This document shows, piece by piece, positions 45,741 to 52,760 of a stretch of 64,000 nucleotides of DNA; within the stretch, counting starts at the first letter, position 1; every line of letters starts with the position of its first letter. Location of the stretch: positions 186,001 through 250,000 of the forward strand of contig JACPVG010000029.1 of the NCBI GenBank assembly GCA_016191875.1, in the 5' to 3' direction. Origin of the DNA: Chloroflexota bacterium (lineage in GTDB: Bacteria > Chloroflexota > Anaerolineae > Anaerolineales > UBA11579). The notes beneath the pieces are model-generated. The model was not told the DNA's origin. It searched no databases and saw only the letters and a program-made list of their open reading frames with translations. Made by a program: the position numbers and the translations under genes.

Positions 45741-46592
45741 GTGCTGGTTCAAGCCGGATTGACTGAGCACCTCGCGCAGGCTGCCGCAGTCATCCGCTGG
45801 CTGGGCGACGCTGAGCCGCCTCCGCTTGGTTACCCGCCTCAAGGCGAACTACAAGTGGGGGTGGACCTCGGAACGGCCTACCTGACGGTAATCGTCGCCG
45901 ATTCGTGGGGGATGCCGCTGGCGGGCGAGTACCAGTATGCCGAGGTGGCGCGCGATGGGCTGGTGGTTGACTTCGTCGGGGCGGTCGACCGCCTGAAAGC
46001 CTGTAAGGCCCGCCTGGAGCGGCGGCTGGGGCGGGACCTCGAACACGCTCACAGCGGCTATCCGCCCGGCGTCGGACCGGCGGAAGTGCGAACCACGGCC
46101 AATGTCCTCGAGGCGGCCGGGTTCCGGTGCAGCGGCCTGACCGATGAGCCAACGGCAGCCAATGCTGTCCTGCAACTGCACCGCGGGGCGGTAGTGGACG
46201 TGGGCGGCGGCACAACGGGCATTGCCGTCGTGCAGGATGGCAGGGTTGTGTACACAGCCGACGAGGCCACCGGCGGCACGCACTTTTCGTTGGTGATCGC
46301 CGGCGCTCTGGATATCGATTACGAGCGTGCCGAAAGCCTGAAGACTGACCCTGCGCGGCAACCTGAGTTGATGTCAACCGTCAGGCCCGTCATGGAAAAG
46401 GTGGCCAGCATCGTAACGCGGCACATCTCGGCCTTTGACGTGCCAAGCATCACGCTGGTGGGCGGCAGCAGCGCCTTCCTGGGCATGGCAACGGTTGTTG
46501 AGGAGTACACGGGCATCCCGACACAAGTGCCTGATCATCCGGCCTTCATCACCCCGCTGGGGATGGCCCTGAAAGACGCTCCAAGCGCATAA
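45741..46592 (+). CDS. eutJ: EutJ-like Hsp70/actin-fold ATPase
   Basis: 283 residues. ATPase motifs are VGVDLGTAYLTVIVAD (phosphate 1), DEPTAANAVLQL and VVDVGGGTTGIAVV (phosphate 2), and TLVGGSSAFLGM (adenosine). It is shorter than DnaK, with no substrate domain, as for EutJ. In other BMC loci the role is thought to be chaperoning or reactivation, without direct proof. The GTG start follows the BMC-H stop by three bases. Confidence 0.88.
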   Translation: MLVQAGLTEHLAQAAAVIRWLGDAEPPPLGYPPQGELQVGVDLGTAYLTVIVADSWGMPLAGEYQYAEVARDGLVVDFVGAVDRLKACKARLERRLGRDLEHAHSGYPPGVGPAEVRTTANVLEAAGFRCSGLTDEPTAANAVLQLHRGAVVDVGGGTTGIAVVQDGRVVYTADEATGGTHFSLVIAGALDIDYERAESLKTDPARQPELMSTVRPVMEKVASIVTRHISAFDVPSITLVGGSSAFLGMATVVEEYTGIPTQVPDHPAFITPLGMALKDAPSA

Positions 46593-46602
46593 GGAGACTT
46601 GT

Positions 46603-47229
46603 ATGGCAGATAATTTCTCGCTCCGCTGCTACTGTTACCTGGATCGCATGCAGCCCCAGTACGCGGCGTTTGTGGGTACGGTCACGCAGGGCGATCTCCC
46701 CACGGAAGGGATGGCGGCTCTGTATGTGGAAATGGCTCCCGGCAATGAGGCCTTCCGTATGGTGGATATCGCCGTGAAGAGCACGGAGGCCAAACCCGGC
46801 GCGCAATTGGTGGAACGCGAATTCGGCATGTTCGAAGTGCATTCCCACAAACAGTCGGACGTGTTGGAGGCCGGCCGCATCGTGCTGGACCGTCTGGGGT
46901 TGAAGGAAAGCGACCGCATCAAACCTGAAATCGCTTCGACCCAGCTGATCACCAATGTCGACCCGTATCAGGCGCAATTGCTCAATCGTTTTCGTCGTGG
47001 AAGCCTGCTCGTGCCGGGCGAAACCCTGTTGGTGGTCGAGGTGGCGCCGGCTGCCTATATCAACCTGGCGGTGAACGAAGCCGAGAAGAAAGCCACCATC
47101 AAGCTTCTGCATGTATCCTCCGTCGGGCGCTTTGGGCGCATGTGGCTTTCCGGCAGTGAAGCGGAGATGGTCACGGCCCGGGATGCCGCCATTCAGGCGA
47201 TGGAGAACGTGGAAGGCGTGAAAGGGTGA
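46603..47229 (+). CDS. BMC-T tandem-domain shell protein
   Basis: 208 residues that read as two divergent BMC domains. The first has AALYVEMAPGNEAFRMVDIAVKSTEAKPG and FGMFEVHSHKQSDVLEAGRIVLDRL. The second has TLLVVEVAPAAYINLAVNEAEKKATIKLL and GRMWLSGSEAEMVTARDAAIQAM. Trimers of such proteins form pseudohexamers that often gate larger molecules. AAGGAG precedes the ATG. The domains are far from the PduT and EutL sequences I recall. Confidence 0.85.
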   Translation: MADNFSLRCYCYLDRMQPQYAAFVGTVTQGDLPTEGMAALYVEMAPGNEAFRMVDIAVKSTEAKPGAQLVEREFGMFEVHSHKQSDVLEAGRIVLDRLGLKESDRIKPEIASTQLITNVDPYQAQLLNRFRRGSLLVPGETLLVVEVAPAAYINLAVNEAEKKATIKLLHVSSVGRFGRMWLSGSEAEMVTARDAAIQAMENVEGVKG

Positions 47230-47242
47230 TTGGAGGGAGCCG

Positions 47243-47602
47243 ATGCCGAAGACATTCTATACCGAACGGGATATCGAAGACCTCAAGACCAGGGGCGTGA
47301 CAAGTCTGGTCCTGAGCGATGATGTGGTTATCACCGATCAGGCGCGCGAGCGCGCCATGAAACTCGGGTTTGAACTCATGCGCGAACATGACCAGCCTAT
47401 GGCGGCTCCGGTGCGGCCTTACATTGCGAGCCAACCCTCGCCGGCGGCTTCGCCGCCCCGCCCGGCTGCCCCGTCAGGCGCGGCAACAGAGCTGGAAAAA
47501 CGCGTGGTCCAAGCTGTGCAGGCCCGGCTGGGCAGTTCGGTGGACGCCAAGCTGTTGGAGACGATCGTCAAGCGGGTGTTGAACACGGTGGGCAGAGGCT
47601 GA
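47243..47602 (+). CDS. small BMC-associated protein with C-terminal targeting-like helix
   Basis: 119 residues. Residues 5-48 form a compact domain (YTERDIEDLKTRGVTSLVLSDDV, then TDQARERAMKLGFELM). A Pro/Ala-rich linker spans about 52-80 and two amphipathic helices end the protein (TELEKRVVQAVQARL and DAKLLETIVKRVLNTVG). The last helix matches the pattern seen in RpiB, DeoC and the dehydrogenase. I recognise the N-terminal pattern from other BMC loci only vaguely and give no function. It may be a scaffold or cargo adaptor. Confidence 0.7.
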   Translation: MPKTFYTERDIEDLKTRGVTSLVLSDDVVITDQARERAMKLGFELMREHDQPMAAPVRPYIASQPSPAASPPRPAAPSGAATELEKRVVQAVQARLGSSVDAKLLETIVKRVLNTVGRG

Positions 47603-47603
47603 T

Positions 47604-47924
47604 ATGCTCTTTGGGCGGGTACGCGGGACGGCCATCGCCACAATCAAATACCCTGACATGCGCGGGATGAAACTCTTGGTTGTGGAGCCATTGGACCGCC
47701 GCCTCGAACCTGCCGGGCCGCTGCAAGTGGCTGTGGATGTTGTGCAGGCCGGGATTGGGGACCTGTGCGTGATGGTGCGCTCGCGTGAGGCTTCGCTGGC
47801 GATGGAACTCCATAAGTTCGTCCCGGTGGATCTGGCGCTGGTTGGAATCGTAGATGAGTTGAACGTCCGGCCGGATGGCGAATTTGACTTTCGGCTCCGG
47901 CCGGGGCATGTCAGGTACACCTGA
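47604..47924 (+). CDS. BMC-P pentameric shell protein, copy 3
   Basis: 106 residues. It begins MLFGRVRGTAIATIKYPDMRGMKLLVVEPLD and continues DVVQAGIGDLCVMVRSREAS, matching EutN/CcmL. It is more divergent than copies 1 and 2 and has a longer, basic C-terminus. The stop codon overlaps the start of the M50 protease gene by one base (TGATG). Confidence 0.9.
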   Translation: MLFGRVRGTAIATIKYPDMRGMKLLVVEPLDRRLEPAGPLQVAVDVVQAGIGDLCVMVRSREASLAMELHKFVPVDLALVGIVDELNVRPDGEFDFRLRPGHVRYT

Positions 47925-49036
47925 TGGATAATGCATTTCGTCTCTTCCGCTTTCGGGGAATTGACGTGCTGGTCCACGTCACATTTCCCCTCATCCTCAT
48001 CTGGGCGGGTCTGGCTTACGGCGTGTTTGAAGGGCGCGGCGTGGGGGGAGCGGTATTTGGCGTGCTGGTCACGCTGCTCCTGTTTGGCATCGTCCTGCTG
48101 CATGAATTTGGGCACAGCCTGGCCGCGCAGGCGTTTGGCGTGGAGGTGAAACGCATCATCCTCCTGCCATTGGGCGGCGTGGCGCAATTGGGGCGCATCC
48201 CCGAAAACCCATTACAAGAATTCGTGATTGCCATTGCCGGCCCGGCGGTCAATTTTCTGCTGGCGATTCTGATGATATGGGCGCTGCCTCTGGAATCGGG
48301 CGGTCTGAGCCTCCAGACTCTGCGAAACCTCCTCGGCAATTCAAGCGGGCTGAATGCCGCGGCAGTCCTCAATTACCTTTTCGTTTCCAATCTTTTCCTG
48401 GCAATTTTCAACCTTGCACCCGCCTTTCCCCTGGACGGCGGCCGCGTCTTGCGCGCCTTGCTGGCTGCGCAAATGGGCTATGTGCGCGCCACCCGCATCG
48501 CGGTCGGCATAGGGCAGTCGCTGGCCTGGGCGTTGGGCTTATGGGGGTTCATTTCCGGCAATCTTTTCGGGATCCTGATTGCAGTCTTCATCTATGTGGG
48601 CGCCCAGCAGGAAGGCCAAATGATCATGGTCAGGTCGGCGCTTGGCAATCTGACCGTCAATGAAGCCTATTCGCGCCGGGCGGTCGCCGTGACGCCGCAT
48701 CAAACGGTTGGCGAGGTCGCCCAGATCGTACTACAGTCATCTCAAAGCAATTTTGCGGTCTGTGAAGGCAGCAAAGTGGTCGGCATGCTTTCTTACCCGC
48801 GCCTGGTGCGCGCGCTCGAGTCGGATGGGAAAAATCAGCTCATCGGGACAGTGATGCATCCTGACGTGGTAGGGGTGCATCCCGAAGACAGACTCTTTGT
48901 CGTGCAGCAGAAGATGCTGGAGGCCAATCAGGAGGCTTTCCCGGTCATCGCTGACGGGGCATATCTTGGCCTGATTACACGGGGAGATCTCGGCGAGGCC
49001 GTGCGGTTATTGGCGGCCCTCAAGGAGGCCGGATGA
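47924..49036 (+). CDS. M50 site-2 protease with C-terminal CBS pair, inside the BMC operon
   Basis: 370 residues. Membrane helices carry the zinc motif HEFGH (60-64) and the NLAPAFPLDGGR motif with ligand D171. About six transmembrane helices span 15-230. Two CBS modules (about 240-365) follow and may bind adenine nucleotides. Enzymes of this class cut substrates within the membrane. Its start overlaps the upstream pentamer stop by one base and its stop overlaps the next pentamer gene by four. Coupling on both sides says it belongs to the BMC operon. No substrate is evident. Confidence 0.93.
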   Translation: MDNAFRLFRFRGIDVLVHVTFPLILIWAGLAYGVFEGRGVGGAVFGVLVTLLLFGIVLLHEFGHSLAAQAFGVEVKRIILLPLGGVAQLGRIPENPLQEFVIAIAGPAVNFLLAILMIWALPLESGGLSLQTLRNLLGNSSGLNAAAVLNYLFVSNLFLAIFNLAPAFPLDGGRVLRALLAAQMGYVRATRIAVGIGQSLAWALGLWGFISGNLFGILIAVFIYVGAQQEGQMIMVRSALGNLTVNEAYSRRAVAVTPHQTVGEVAQIVLQSSQSNFAVCEGSKVVGMLSYPRLVRALESDGKNQLIGTVMHPDVVGVHPEDRLFVVQQKMLEANQEAFPVIADGAYLGLITRGDLGEAVRLLAALKEAG

Positions 49037-49317
49037 TCCTTGGCAAAGTGGTCGGGACAGTCGTGGCCACGATTTCCCACCCGCATTTCAAGAACCGACG
49101 GTTGCTGGTGGTTCAGCCGCTGACCCTCGCAGGCGACCCTCCTGAGGGAGACTTCATCGCCCTGGATACTTCCCAGGCAGGAATCGGGGATACAGTGCTG
49201 GTCAACCGGGAGGGCAATGGCGCCCGCGGCGTCCTGAACAACCCGGATGGTTGCGTGATCTCTATCATTGTAGGGATTGTGGATTCGCTCTACCTGGAAA
49301 TGGCGGGGAGTGGCTGA
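49033..49317 (+). CDS. BMC-P pentameric shell protein, copy 4
   Basis: 94 residues with MILGKVVGTVVATISHPHFKNRRLLVVQPL and DTSQAGIGDTVLVNREGNGARGV, the EutN/CcmL pattern. It is the last gene of the BMC operon, overlapping the protease gene by four bases. A palindrome begins 14 bases after its stop. Confidence 0.9.
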   Translation: MILGKVVGTVVATISHPHFKNRRLLVVQPLTLAGDPPEGDFIALDTSQAGIGDTVLVNREGNGARGVLNNPDGCVISIIVGIVDSLYLEMAGSG

Positions 49318-49330
49318 CCAAGCGGGCTCC

Positions 49331-49363
49331 AACCTTGCGAAGGTTTGAAACCTTCGCAAGGTT
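49331..49363. repeat. 33-bp palindrome at the end of the BMC operon
   Basis: AACCTTGCGAAGGTTT (49331-49346), one G, then the exact reverse complement (49348-49363). No T-run follows, so it is not a standard terminator, though the stem could still stop or stabilise the BMC transcript. The centre resembles that of the palindrome at 27242-27279. Confidence 0.85.
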
Positions 49364-49454
49364 CAGTGCGGAATCCATTCAACTTTCAATCCTGCCCCAC
49401 GACCTTGGATACTCCCAAACTGCGTGGCTGCGGCGGGCTGAATGGTTTGGGGTG

Positions 49455-49460
49455 TATAAT
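49455..49460 (+). promoter_or_regulatory. -10 box for signal peptidase gene
   Basis: TATAAT; the transcript would start near 49467, just upstream of the AAAGGA ribosome site at about 49473-49478. Confidence 0.55.
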
Positions 49461-49485
49461 GCCCGGCTGTGGAAAGGAACAAGTT

Positions 49486-50097
49486 GTGTCCCAATTTACC
49501 CCGCTGATCAGCCCTGTCCAGGAAGAGCCAGTACCGGAAGTCGCCCGGGGCGCAAGCTGGAAGGCGTTCTTCGTCGAAACGCTCCAGACCATCGTCCTGG
49601 CGCTGGTCCTCTTCGTAGGCATCAATGCGTTCACTGCCCGCATCCGGGTGGATGGTCACAGTATGGAGCCGTCGTTTCACCACAACGACTACGTTATTGT
49701 CTGGCGGCTGGCGTACCGCGTGGGTGAAATCGAGCGCGGCGACGTGGTTGTATTCCCATATCCCAACAATCCGGAGGAGGACTACATCAAGCGCGTCGTG
49801 GGCCTGCCCGGCGATGTGGTGGCGATACAGGAAGGCCAGTTGCTCGTCAATGGCGTTGCTGTAGATGAACCCTATCTGGCGGAACCCATGTGGCGCAACT
49901 TTCCCGAGGTCGTCGTTCCGGATGGGTCGGTGTTTGTGATGGGCGATAACCGCAACGATTCATCTGACTCGAGACGCTGGGGGCCGCTGTCGATCGAAGA
50001 CATCCTGGGTAAGGCGGTCTTCGTTTATTGGCCGCCGGGGGACATTAAACTCGTTCCACACATCTGGCCGGAGGCCTCAGCGGGCGGCTCCGATTGA
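49486..50097 (+). CDS. lepB: signal peptidase I
   Basis: 203 residues from the GTG at 49486, chosen because AAAGGA and a TATAAT box lie directly upstream. One transmembrane helix (about 31-47) is followed by the S26 catalytic domain. The serine is in GHSMEPSF, the lysine in YIKRVVGLPGD, and the C-terminal box is GDNRNDSSDSRRWGP. It removes signal peptides from exported proteins on the outer side of the membrane. Several exported proteins in this window would be clients. Confidence 0.95.
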   Translation: MSQFTPLISPVQEEPVPEVARGASWKAFFVETLQTIVLALVLFVGINAFTARIRVDGHSMEPSFHHNDYVIVWRLAYRVGEIERGDVVVFPYPNNPEEDYIKRVVGLPGDVVAIQEGQLLVNGVAVDEPYLAEPMWRNFPEVVVPDGSVFVMGDNRNDSSDSRRWGPLSIEDILGKAVFVYWPPGDIKLVPHIWPEASAGGSD

Positions 50098-50103
50098 ACT
50101 GCT

Positions 50104-50131
50104 TGACCCACCGCGCGCCGGATGGTACAAT
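50104..50131 (+). promoter_or_regulatory. promoter of tRNA-Glu
   Basis: TTGACC at 50104-50109 and TACAAT at 50126-50131, 16-base spacer, 20 bases before the tRNA. Confidence 0.7.
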
Positions 50132-50151
50132 CTGCCCGCTTTGCTGACGAT

Positions 50152-50224
50152 GCCCCCATCGTCTAGGGGACCAGGACGTGACCCTTTCAAGGTCAAGACC
50201 GGGGTTCGAATCCCCGTGGGGGCA
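50152..50224 (+). tRNA. tRNA-Glu (TTC anticodon)
   Basis: 73 bases. The acceptor is GCCCCCA/TGGGGGC with discriminator A. The anticodon stem TGACC/GGTCA encloses CTTTCAA (anticodon TTC at 50186-50188). The T-arm is CGGGG/CCCCG around TTCGAAT. CCA is not encoded. Confidence 0.96.
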
Positions 50225-50229
50225 CAGAA

Positions 50230-50262
50230 GTGACGGCGGCTCGTTGGCCGCCGTCACTCATT
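50230..50262 (+). terminator. terminator after tRNA-Glu
   Basis: Eleven-base perfect stem (50230-50240 with 50247-50257) and a six-base loop, then TCATTT. The T-run is weak. Confidence 0.65.
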
Positions 50263-50285
50263 TAACGCTGCCGCTTCGCACCGAC

Positions 50286-50291
50286 TATAAT
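50286..50291 (+). promoter_or_regulatory. -10 box of a leaderless promoter (CPBP protease)
   Basis: TATAAT seven bases before the ATG at 50299. TTAACG at 50262-50267 is a possible -35 with an 18-base spacer. Confidence 0.6.
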
Positions 50292-50298
50292 CCGGTCA

Positions 50299-51045
50299 AT
50301 GAACGAACCCATTGAGATCTCTGCGCGCGAGCAGGCGATTGGCGGCAGCTGGTGGGATCTGTTCCTGTATCTCTTCGGCGGCTTTGGCCTTTTTGTCGCT
50401 GCCAGCCTTGCGCTGGCCGGACGATTTGAACGAATCGACCTGCGGGTGACTCTGGCAGCGATCCTGCTCAACGTGCTCTTTATCGGCGGCGCGCCGTATG
50501 TGCTGGGCATCCTGCGCGGCCGGCTGGACTGGGCGGAATTGGGACTGCGCCCGCTCCGGTGGAAACCGGAGTACGGTCTCGGAATCTTTCTGACCACGGC
50601 TGTGCTCCTGCCGGTGCGGGCCGCGCTGGCATTGGGCGTGCAATTGCTGGCGGAAGGAGGCATGGCGAGCGTTGAGGCCCGCGCCGCGCTCATCTTCCCG
50701 GATGGCTTGAACCTGGCGGGCTTTCTGGTTGCATTCCTGGGCGTCGGCGTCCTAGCTCCCTTGGCTGAGGAGTTCTACTTCAGGGGTCTGCTGCAGGGTT
50801 GGTTTCGCCAGCGTTTGCCGGCACTGCCCGCGGTGACGATCACCGCACTGCTCTTCGGCCTGGCGCATTTCGATTCGCCCGGGGTGGCGGCTTCCGCTTT
50901 TTTGCTGGGCCTTGTTATGGGCTGGGCGTATGAGAACACGCGGTCGCTGGCTGTCCCAATGGGGATGCATGTGTTGACTAATTCGGTAGCGATCCTGATC
51001 GGCGCGGCGGCAATGCTTCTGCAAAATGCGCTTGGAGCGCCGTAG
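50299..51045 (+). CDS. CPBP (CAAX/Abi) family intramembrane metalloprotease
   Basis: 248 residues with about eight transmembrane helices. The CPBP motifs are present: EEFYFRG near residue 157, FGLAHF near 190 and a later HVLTNS. Members cleave or modify membrane peptides; roles range from bacteriocin immunity to protein maturation. Nothing nearby points to one of these. The start follows a TATAAT box closely and lacks a ribosome site. Confidence 0.88.
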   Translation: MNEPIEISAREQAIGGSWWDLFLYLFGGFGLFVAASLALAGRFERIDLRVTLAAILLNVLFIGGAPYVLGILRGRLDWAELGLRPLRWKPEYGLGIFLTTAVLLPVRAALALGVQLLAEGGMASVEARAALIFPDGLNLAGFLVAFLGVGVLAPLAEEFYFRGLLQGWFRQRLPALPAVTITALLFGLAHFDSPGVAASAFLLGLVMGWAYENTRSLAVPMGMHVLTNSVAILIGAAAMLLQNALGAP

Positions 51046-51106
51046 GGACCGGGCAAAATCCGTCCAGCCTCCGAGAAGGCGGCGACCCCGTCTTGGAATG
51101 TGAGTG

Positions 51107-51112
51107 TACAAT
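51107..51112 (+). promoter_or_regulatory. -10 box of a leaderless promoter (ECF sigma gene)
   Basis: TACAAT six bases before the ATG at 51119. Confidence 0.55.
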
Positions 51113-51118
51113 TGCTTC

Positions 51119-51691
51119 ATGGAAGGGAAAGGCTCCAACGAGGCAGAGCTCCTGGCAAAGGCGCAAGCGGGGGATACGCAGGCATTTGGCGAACTCTATG
51201 ACCGCTACTTTGACGAAATCTACCGGTTCCTGAACGCGCAGGTCTGGCGAAGCGAAGACGCCGAAGATCTGGCGATCGAGGCGTTTACCCGCGCCTGGGA
51301 GTATCTACCTCGCTACCGCGACCGGGGCCACTCGTTTTCGGCATTCCTGTACAGCGTTGCTCGCAACGCGCTCATTGATCACTACCGGCGGCGCAAAACC
51401 CGCGCCGGACTTGAAGTCGAAGCCGATGATGCCTTCCCGGACACCGCCGATCTGCCGGAAGACCAGATCCTCCTTCAGCGCCAACGACGGGAACTTATCA
51501 ACGCGTTGAGCGACCTGCCTCCGGACTATCGCCAGGTGCTGGTATTGCGCTTCATCAACGAGGAACCTCTTGAGGATATCGCCCGGATCTTGAGGCGCTC
51601 GGAAGGGGCAGTGCGCGTACTTCAGCATCGCGCCCTGAAGGCGCTCAGAAAGATACTGGAAGCGACCTCTGCGCAAGAGTTGGTGGAGTAA
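51119..51691 (+). CDS. ECF RNA polymerase sigma factor
   Basis: 190 residues. Region 2 has FGELYDRYFDEIYRFLNAQV, the acidic EDAEDLAIEAFTRAW helix and FSAFLYSVARNALIDHYRRR. Region 4 has LPPDYRQVLVLRFINEEPLEDIARIL and a helix-turn-helix SEGAVRVLQHRALKALRK. It is related to the sigma gene at 61545. The start at 51119 is chosen because TACAAT lies six bases upstream. The DUF5667 gene follows and is the likely partner. Confidence 0.9.
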   Translation: MEGKGSNEAELLAKAQAGDTQAFGELYDRYFDEIYRFLNAQVWRSEDAEDLAIEAFTRAWEYLPRYRDRGHSFSAFLYSVARNALIDHYRRRKTRAGLEVEADDAFPDTADLPEDQILLQRQRRELINALSDLPPDYRQVLVLRFINEEPLEDIARILRRSEGAVRVLQHRALKALRKILEATSAQELVE

Positions 51692-51743
51692 CAATTGCAG
51701 ACTTTATCCGTTGACCAGATTGAAGCCGCAAGGTGAGTTTATT

Positions 51744-52745
51744 ATGAAGGAATTCTTCTCGTCATTATTCGGACTGAGCGCGAACCGACCAAGGGAGCGC
51801 GATGATTTTGCCCGGAAGTGGCTGCAAAGCCGCCGGGCTGCGCTGGATCCCGATTCTCGCCGAAAGGCAACTGTGCGGCGGCGGCTGTTGAGCCAGTTAA
51901 AACCGCGCTCCCAAGGCATCGGACGCGGGTCGCGGCCGGTTGGGTTTCGACTGGGAATGGCGGGCGTCGCCGTGGTTGTGTTGCTCTTATCCATGTTTGG
52001 GATAGTGGATGCTTCAGCCGCCGCGCTGCCGGGCGACGACCTTTTCCCGATCAAATTGCTGGTCGAAGACCTGCGAATGGCAGCCGCCTTAACGCCCGAG
52101 GCGCGCAGCGATGTGCTGGCGGAACGAATCGATGCCCGCCTGCTGGAGATCGTGCAGTTGCAGAGCCGGAGCGATGAAGCCGGCGTGGCCGAGGGCCTCT
52201 CTTTGCTGAAGTCGCTCCTGCTTCAATCTGAAGCAATCCCTGCGTCCCTGGCGCTGGAAGCCAGCCTGGCACATAGCCAGGAAGTGCTGGTGAATGTCCT
52301 GTCAGACCTTACGCCCCAAGCCCAAGGGGAGCTTGAAGGCGTCCTTCAGGCCCTGCATTCTGCCAGTGAAAAGGCTGGTATGCCGCCATTTTCAGATGAA
52401 CCTGAGCCAAGCGCCCTGCCGCCTGAACGACCAACGACGAATCCCACCCCGACGCTGACCGCTGAAGAGAGCGCGGCGGAAGAAACCCCAGAGATTCCGG
52501 GTGCAGCCACAGATACCGCGGTTGCCAGCGTTACGCCCACCTCGCCGGGCAATTCCGGCGGCCCGCCGTCCGGGACGCCCGGTGCGGGAAATGGGAATTC
52601 CGATTATGCCCACGGACGGGAGGATGAGCATCCGGGGCGAGGGAATTCCGGCGGCGATGATGAAGATGACAGTACCAATGGCACCCCTCCGGGGCATGGA
52701 AAAGACAAGAAAAATGAGGATAAAATAAAGGGTGGTAAGGATTAG
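51744..52745 (+). CDS. DUF5667-like membrane protein, probable anti-sigma partner
   Basis: 333 residues. The N-terminal cytosolic part (about 75 residues) is very basic. A transmembrane helix at about 78-95 (AGVAVVVLLLSMFGIV) precedes the DUF5667 motif AALPGDDLFPIKLLVEDLRMAAALTPEARSDVL. The C-terminal 120 residues are low-complexity Pro/Thr/Ser then Gly/Asp/Lys-rich and should lie outside. AGGTGAG is seven bases before the ATG. Position behind an ECF gene suggests signalling. Confidence 0.75.
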   Translation: MKEFFSSLFGLSANRPRERDDFARKWLQSRRAALDPDSRRKATVRRRLLSQLKPRSQGIGRGSRPVGFRLGMAGVAVVVLLLSMFGIVDASAAALPGDDLFPIKLLVEDLRMAAALTPEARSDVLAERIDARLLEIVQLQSRSDEAGVAEGLSLLKSLLLQSEAIPASLALEASLAHSQEVLVNVLSDLTPQAQGELEGVLQALHSASEKAGMPPFSDEPEPSALPPERPTTNPTPTLTAEESAAEETPEIPGAATDTAVASVTPTSPGNSGGPPSGTPGAGNGNSDYAHGREDEHPGRGNSGGDDEDDSTNGTPPGHGKDKKNEDKIKGGKD

Positions 52746-52760
52746 TCTTGGAGGTTTGCA

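Noticed and set aside
40895-49317. Ethanolamine, propanediol or choline type of microcompartment.
   Set aside because: No EutBC, PduCDE, glycyl-radical enzyme or activating enzyme is present; the enzymes are those of sugar-phosphate loci.
50299-51045. Reading the CPBP protease as phage abortive infection.
   Set aside because: The Abi family name is historical; the neighbours are tRNA-Glu, lepB and an ECF operon, with nothing that suggests defence.
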